This document shows positions 60,931-64,000 of a stretch of 64,000 bases of DNA, one piece after another. The position numbers were made by a program, and so were the translations under genes. Every line of letters starts with the position of its first letter. The first letter of the stretch is position 1. The notes beneath the pieces were generated by a model. That model was not told the origin of the DNA, ran no database searches, and worked only from the letters and a program-made list of their open reading frames with translations. The DNA comes from Hwanghaeella sp964350445 (GTDB lineage: Bacteria; Pseudomonadota; Alphaproteobacteria; UBA8366; Aestuariispiraceae), in assembly GCA_964350445.1 (NCBI GenBank), contig CAYGKA010000011.1, positions 30,070 through 94,069 of the forward strand, in the 5' to 3' direction.

Positions 60931-61761
60931 CTACTTCTTCGCGTGCCGGCGACGGATAATGTACTTGTCCGTCGACTTGTTCGACCGCGTGCGCTTACCT
61001 TTGGTCGGCTTGCCCCACGGCGTCACCGGATGGCGCCCGCCCGAGGTCCGGCCTTCACCACCGCCATGCGGATGGTCGACCGGGTTCATGACAACGCCGC
61101 GAACCGACGGGCGCTTGCCGAGCCAGCGATTACGACCGGCCTTGCCGAGCTTGATGTTCTGCTGGTCCGGGTTACTCACCGCACCGACCGTCGCCATGCA
61201 TTCGGAACGCACGACGCGGAGTTCACCGGACATCAACTTCAACTGGGCATAGCCCTGATCACGACCGACGAGCTGGGCGTAAGTCCCGGCGGAGCGAGCG
61301 ATCTGCCCGCCTTTGCCCGGCTTCATCTCCACATTGTGGACGATGGTGCCGACCGGCATCGAACCCAAACGCATGGCATTACCCGGCTTCACGTCGACGC
61401 GCGCACCGGCGACCACCGTGTCGCCCGCCTTCAGACGCTGGGGCGCCAGGATATAGGCCAACTCATCATCCGCATAACGGATCAGAGCAATGAACGCGGT
61501 CCGGTTCGGATCGTATTCCAGGCGCTCGACAGTCGCGGGTTGGTCCCACTTCAAACGCTTGAAGTCGATAATCCGATAACGGCGCTTGTGGCCACCGCCC
61601 TGACGACGCGCCGTGATACGGCCCGTGTTGTTGCGGCCGCCCTTGTTTGTCAGACCTTCGGTCAAGCTCTTGACCGGACCGCCGTTGTGGAGATCCGTCC
61701 GCTTGACCAACACCAAGCCACGTTGGCCCGGTGTGTTCGGTTTGTATTGCTTGAGCGCCAT
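60931..61761 (-). CDS. rplB: 50S ribosomal protein L2
   Basis: 276 residues, MALKQYKPNTPGQRGLVLVKR, and the peptidyl-transferase region MNPVDHPHGGGEGRTSGGRHP with its conserved histidine. L2 is essential for subunit association and peptide-bond formation. Confidence 0.97.
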   Translation of the reverse strand: MALKQYKPNTPGQRGLVLVKRTDLHNGGPVKSLTEGLTNKGGRNNTGRITARRQGGGHKRRYRIIDFKRLKWDQPATVERLEYDPNRTAFIALIRYADDELAYILAPQRLKAGDTVVAGARVDVKPGNAMRLGSMPVGTIVHNVEMKPGKGGQIARSAGTYAQLVGRDQGYAQLKLMSGELRVVRSECMATVGAVSNPDQQNIKLGKAGRNRWLGKRPSVRGVVMNPVDHPHGGGEGRTSGGRHPVTPWGKPTKGKRTRSNKSTDKYIIRRRHAKK

Positions 61762-61812
61762 GATGCTCTCGCTCCCTTAACTCAATCCGCGTTCAACGCT
61801 GTCCAGAACCCG

Positions 61813-62136
61813 TCACAGGCCCGTGGTAACGTCGATCGAATGACCCTCTTCCAACCGGACGACGGCCTTTTTCCAATCGCTGCGCTGCCCGATCCGGCCG
61901 CGGTGACGTTTCGTCTTGCCCTTGACCACAAGCGTGTTCACGGACCGGACCTTGACGTCGAACAAACCTTCCACGGCAGCCTTGATTTCCGGCTTCGTGG
62001 CAGTGGTTGCGACCTTGAAGGCGATCTGGTTGTTCTCACCGCCCAGCGTCGCTTTTTCGGTAATCACCGGCGACACGATGACGTCGTACATCCGTTCTTT
62101 TGAAACGGGCTTCTTGTTGAGGTATTTCCAACTCAT
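61813..62136 (-). CDS. rplW: 50S ribosomal protein L23
   Basis: 107 residues. The core RMYDVIVSPVITEKATLG and the C-terminal VKGKTKRHRGRIGQRSDWKKA match L23, the tunnel-exit dock for trigger factor and SRP. The ATG at 62136 overlaps the rplD stop by four bases (ATGA), which decides the start. Confidence 0.95.
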   Translation of the reverse strand: MSWKYLNKKPVSKERMYDVIVSPVITEKATLGGENNQIAFKVATTATKPEIKAAVEGLFDVKVRSVNTLVVKGKTKRHRGRIGQRSDWKKAVVRLEEGHSIDVTTGL

Positions 62137-62753
62137 TTCAGTCGAGCCTCCAACCCTTCAACGGCAGCCTTGGTCAGGACCAGAAAATCCCGACGCAGAA
62201 TGTCGTAGACGTTCGCACCCTGGGTCGGCAGCAGATCCACGCCCGGAATGTTCCTAACCGCGAGGGCCATGTTGCCGTCCACTTCGGCGCCGCCGACAAA
62301 CAACGCGCTGGCCCAGCCGAGTCCGGCCAGTTTGTCCTTCAGCGCCTTTGTTTTGGGCGTATCCAACTTGGCGTCGTCCAGGATCACCAGCTTGCCGTCG
62401 GCCTGCTTGGCGGAAAGCGCGGAGCGCATCGCCAAGGCACGGACTTTCTTCGGCAGGCTATGTCCATGGTCGCGCGGATGCGGACCGAAAACCTGGCCGC
62501 CGCCACGGAACTGCGGCGCCTTCTTGTCGCCATGACGGGCACGACCGGTGCCCTTCTGACGGTAGATCTTCGCCGTGGACCCGTTGACTTCGCTGCGCCC
62601 TTTGACTTTGTGCGTGCCGGCGCGCCGCTTGGCCAACTGATAGTTGACCATGCGGGACATGATGTCCTTCCGGACAGCGACACCGAACACGTCGTCCGCG
62701 AGATCGATCTCGCCAGCCGCAGCGTTGTCGAGGGTGATGATTTTCGCCTTCAT
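62133..62753 (-). CDS. rplD: 50S ribosomal protein L4
   Basis: 206 residues, with KRRAGTHKVKGRSEVNGST, KGTGRARHGDKKAPQFRGGG and FGPHPRDHGHSLPKKV as L4 signatures. L4 lines the tunnel and, in E. coli, represses the S10 operon; no such leader could be recognised here. Confidence 0.96.
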   Translation of the reverse strand: MKAKIITLDNAAAGEIDLADDVFGVAVRKDIMSRMVNYQLAKRRAGTHKVKGRSEVNGSTAKIYRQKGTGRARHGDKKAPQFRGGGQVFGPHPRDHGHSLPKKVRALAMRSALSAKQADGKLVILDDAKLDTPKTKALKDKLAGLGWASALFVGGAEVDGNMALAVRNIPGVDLLPTQGANVYDILRRDFLVLTKAAVEGLEARLK

Positions 62754-62768
62754 GACCTTCGCACCTAC

Positions 62769-63539
62769 TTACGAGTTCTGTTCTTCGGCAGCAGCCGCGT
62801 CATCCGCGACTTCAACCGCCGGCTCAACTGCCGGAGCTTCTTCGGCAACCGCGTTCGGATTCGCCGCCAGCTTGAACGCGCCCGGGAAGGGAACGCCTTC
62901 CGGCAGGGAACGCTTGCCCGCATCGCGAACCATGACCCAGCCCGTCTTCGACCCGGGAACCGCACCGCGAACCAGGATCAACCCGCGATCCACGTCCGTC
63001 GCGACTACTTCCAGGTTCTGGACGGTCACGCGTTCGGCACCCATGTGTCCGGCCATCTTCTTGCCCTTGAACACCTTACCGGGGTCCTGGCACTGACCTG
63101 TGGAACCGTGCGACCGGTGCGAAACCGACACACCGTGGCTGGCCCGAAGACCGCCGAAGTTATGCCGCTTCATGGCACCGGCAAAACCCTTACCGATGCT
63201 TGTACCCGTCACGTCCACATACTGGCCGGTGACAAAGTGGTCAGCCGTGAGTTCGGCGCCGACATCGATCAAAGCGTCGTCGGAAACCCGGAATTCAGCC
63301 AGTTTCCGCTTCGGCTCGACCTGAGCTTTTGCGAAATGTCCCCGCATCGGCTTTGTCGTGTGCTTCACCTTACGGCGTCCGCCACCAATCTGAAGAGCGG
63401 TATAGCCGTGCTTATCCTCGGTCCGTTGAGCGACGATTTGCAATTCGTCGATCTTCAGAACCGTTACCGGTACGCTGGCGCCGTCTTCCTTGAAGACACG
63501 CGACATACCGACCTTTTGTGCGATTAGCCCGCAACGCAT
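62769..63539 (-). CDS. rplC: 50S ribosomal protein L3 with acidic C-terminal tail
   Basis: 256 residues, longer than the roughly 210 of E. coli L3. The core is normal (MRCGLIAQKVGMSRVF start, ATG at 63539 just after a GTG; MKRHNFGGLRASHGVSVSHRSHGSTG near the peptidyl-transferase centre). The last 30 or so residues are rich in Ala and Glu (EEAPAVEPAVEVADDAAAAEE) and are probably disordered. Confidence 0.95.
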   Translation of the reverse strand: MRCGLIAQKVGMSRVFKEDGASVPVTVLKIDELQIVAQRTEDKHGYTALQIGGGRRKVKHTTKPMRGHFAKAQVEPKRKLAEFRVSDDALIDVGAELTADHFVTGQYVDVTGTSIGKGFAGAMKRHNFGGLRASHGVSVSHRSHGSTGQCQDPGKVFKGKKMAGHMGAERVTVQNLEVVATDVDRGLILVRGAVPGSKTGWVMVRDAGKRSLPEGVPFPGAFKLAANPNAVAEEAPAVEPAVEVADDAAAAEEQNS

Positions 63540-63556
63540 CACGAAATCCCCCGCAC

Positions 63557-63865
63557 TTACAGCTTGATCTCGACATCGACGCCGGCTGCCAAGTCTAGCT
63601 TCATCAAAGCATCAACCGTTTGCGGCGTCGGGTCGACGATGTCCAGCACCCGCTTATGGGTCCGTATCTCGAACTGTTCACGGCTCTTTTTATCGATGTG
63701 CGGAGACCGCAACACCGTGAACTTCTCGATTCGGGTCGGAAGCGGAATCGGTCCGCGAACCTCGGCACCCGTGCGCTTCGCCGTGGACACGATCTCCCGC
63801 GTCGACTGGTCGAGGACGCGATGATCGAACGCCTTAAGGCGAATGCGAATGTTCTGGCTTTCCAT
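63557..63865 (-). CDS. rpsJ: 30S ribosomal protein S10
   Basis: 102 residues, MESQNIRIRLKAFDHRVLDQ, then RGPIPLPTRIEKFTVLRSPHIDKKSREQF. S10 lies in the 30S head and also serves as NusE in antitermination. It is the first gene of the S10 group and follows tuf after 80 bases. Confidence 0.97.
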   Translation of the reverse strand: MESQNIRIRLKAFDHRVLDQSTREIVSTAKRTGAEVRGPIPLPTRIEKFTVLRSPHIDKKSREQFEIRTHKRVLDIVDPTPQTVDALMKLDLAAGVDVEIKL

Positions 63866-63902
63866 GCCGTTTCACCCCTGTGAAATAGCGCTACACAAGA
63901 AC

Positions 63903-63933
63903 GCCGCCCGGAACTTTGTCTGGTCCGGGCGGC
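63903..63933 (-). terminator. Hairpin between tuf and rpsJ
   Basis: Arms of 10 bp (63903-63912 with 63924-63933) with an 11-base loop lie 12 bases after the tuf stop. The following minus-strand sequence GTTCTTGTG has a poor U tract, so it may pause or process the transcript rather than end it. Confidence 0.45.
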
Positions 63934-63945
63934 AGCCCTACTCAG

Positions 63946-64000
63946 TTACTCGATGATGCCCGCGACGACGCCGGCACCAACGGTGCGGCCGCCTTCACGG
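63946..64000 (-). CDS. tuf: Elongation factor Tu, C-terminal end (cut by window edge)
   Basis: Only the last 17 codons are present: REGGRTVGAGVVAGIIE and TAA (stop at 63946-63948). This is the universal EF-Tu C-terminus. The gene continues beyond the right edge and is the usual upstream neighbour of rpsJ. Confidence 0.93.
   Translation of the reverse strand, partial: REGGRTVGAGVVAGIIE

Overview
The window is chromosomal DNA of a G+C-rich alphaproteobacterium, most like a Rhodospirillales-type or marine relative. The evidence is a 5-aminolevulinate synthase of the C4 (Shemin) pathway, short-form adenylate kinase, a Fur/Zur-type metal economy, alphaproteobacterial S10-spc-alpha ribosomal gene order, and a D-glutamate dgcN-dgcA pair. 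I see no insertion sequence, integrase, prophage or CRISPR array. Apart from one apparent frameshift in the partial kinase gene at the left edge, the genes look intact.

Layout. 1-481: 3' end of a sensor histidine kinase. 0.5-3 kb: DUF1835 protein, PaaG-like enoyl-CoA isomerase/hydratase, PadR-like regulator. 3-7.7 kb: polyamine-type ABC importer in the order potA-potD-hairpin-potB-potC (minus strand). 8-10.8 kb: hemA and a class III transaminase of the putrescine/omega-amino-acid type. 11-12.9 kb: GNAT acetyltransferase and a CtpA-type protease with a lipobox. 13.1-15.4 kb: an unusual VOC-bicupin fusion translationally coupled to a HisC-like aminotransferase. 15.6-17.1 kb: DHA2 efflux pump.

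The most interesting accessory region is the metal block at 17.2-31.9 kb. It holds bfd (+), then a minus-strand run irpA (imelysin) - dihaem oxidoreductase - second imelysin - DUF1513 - bfr. A divergent small secreted protein of unknown function follows, then a patatin-like lipase, then tonB and exbB-exbD-exbD. Four Fur-box-like sequences sit on predicted promoters here, and three of them share one motif and spacing. Zinc uptake follows: znuC-znuB-zur on the minus strand and znuA on the plus strand, with Zur-like palindromes between them. A tRNA-Val(GAC) ends the block and shares a bidirectional terminator with znuA.

32-43 kb: a transglycosylase, two cytoplasmic PAS histidine kinases without adjacent response regulators, a class V aminotransferase, a membrane protein, dgcA/dgcN, an uncharacterised secreted helical protein and a GNAT enzyme. 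43-45.9 kb: phosphonate-type importer phnC-phnD-hairpin-phnE. 46-48.9 kb: rarA and a DegQ/DegP-type protease. 49 kb to the right end: the ribosomal superoperon, all on the minus strand, read from tuf (partial, right edge) through rpsJ...secY-adk, then an independently promoted rpsM-rpsK-rpoA-rplQ unit closed by a strong terminator.

How the genes work together: haem synthesis, iron import (TonB/ExbBD, imelysins, a dihaem enzyme) and iron storage and release (Bfr/Bfd) lie within 20 kb and look coordinated by Fur-type control, with a matching zinc module under Zur. All functional calls rest on motifs and family knowledge read by eye; no database search was run.
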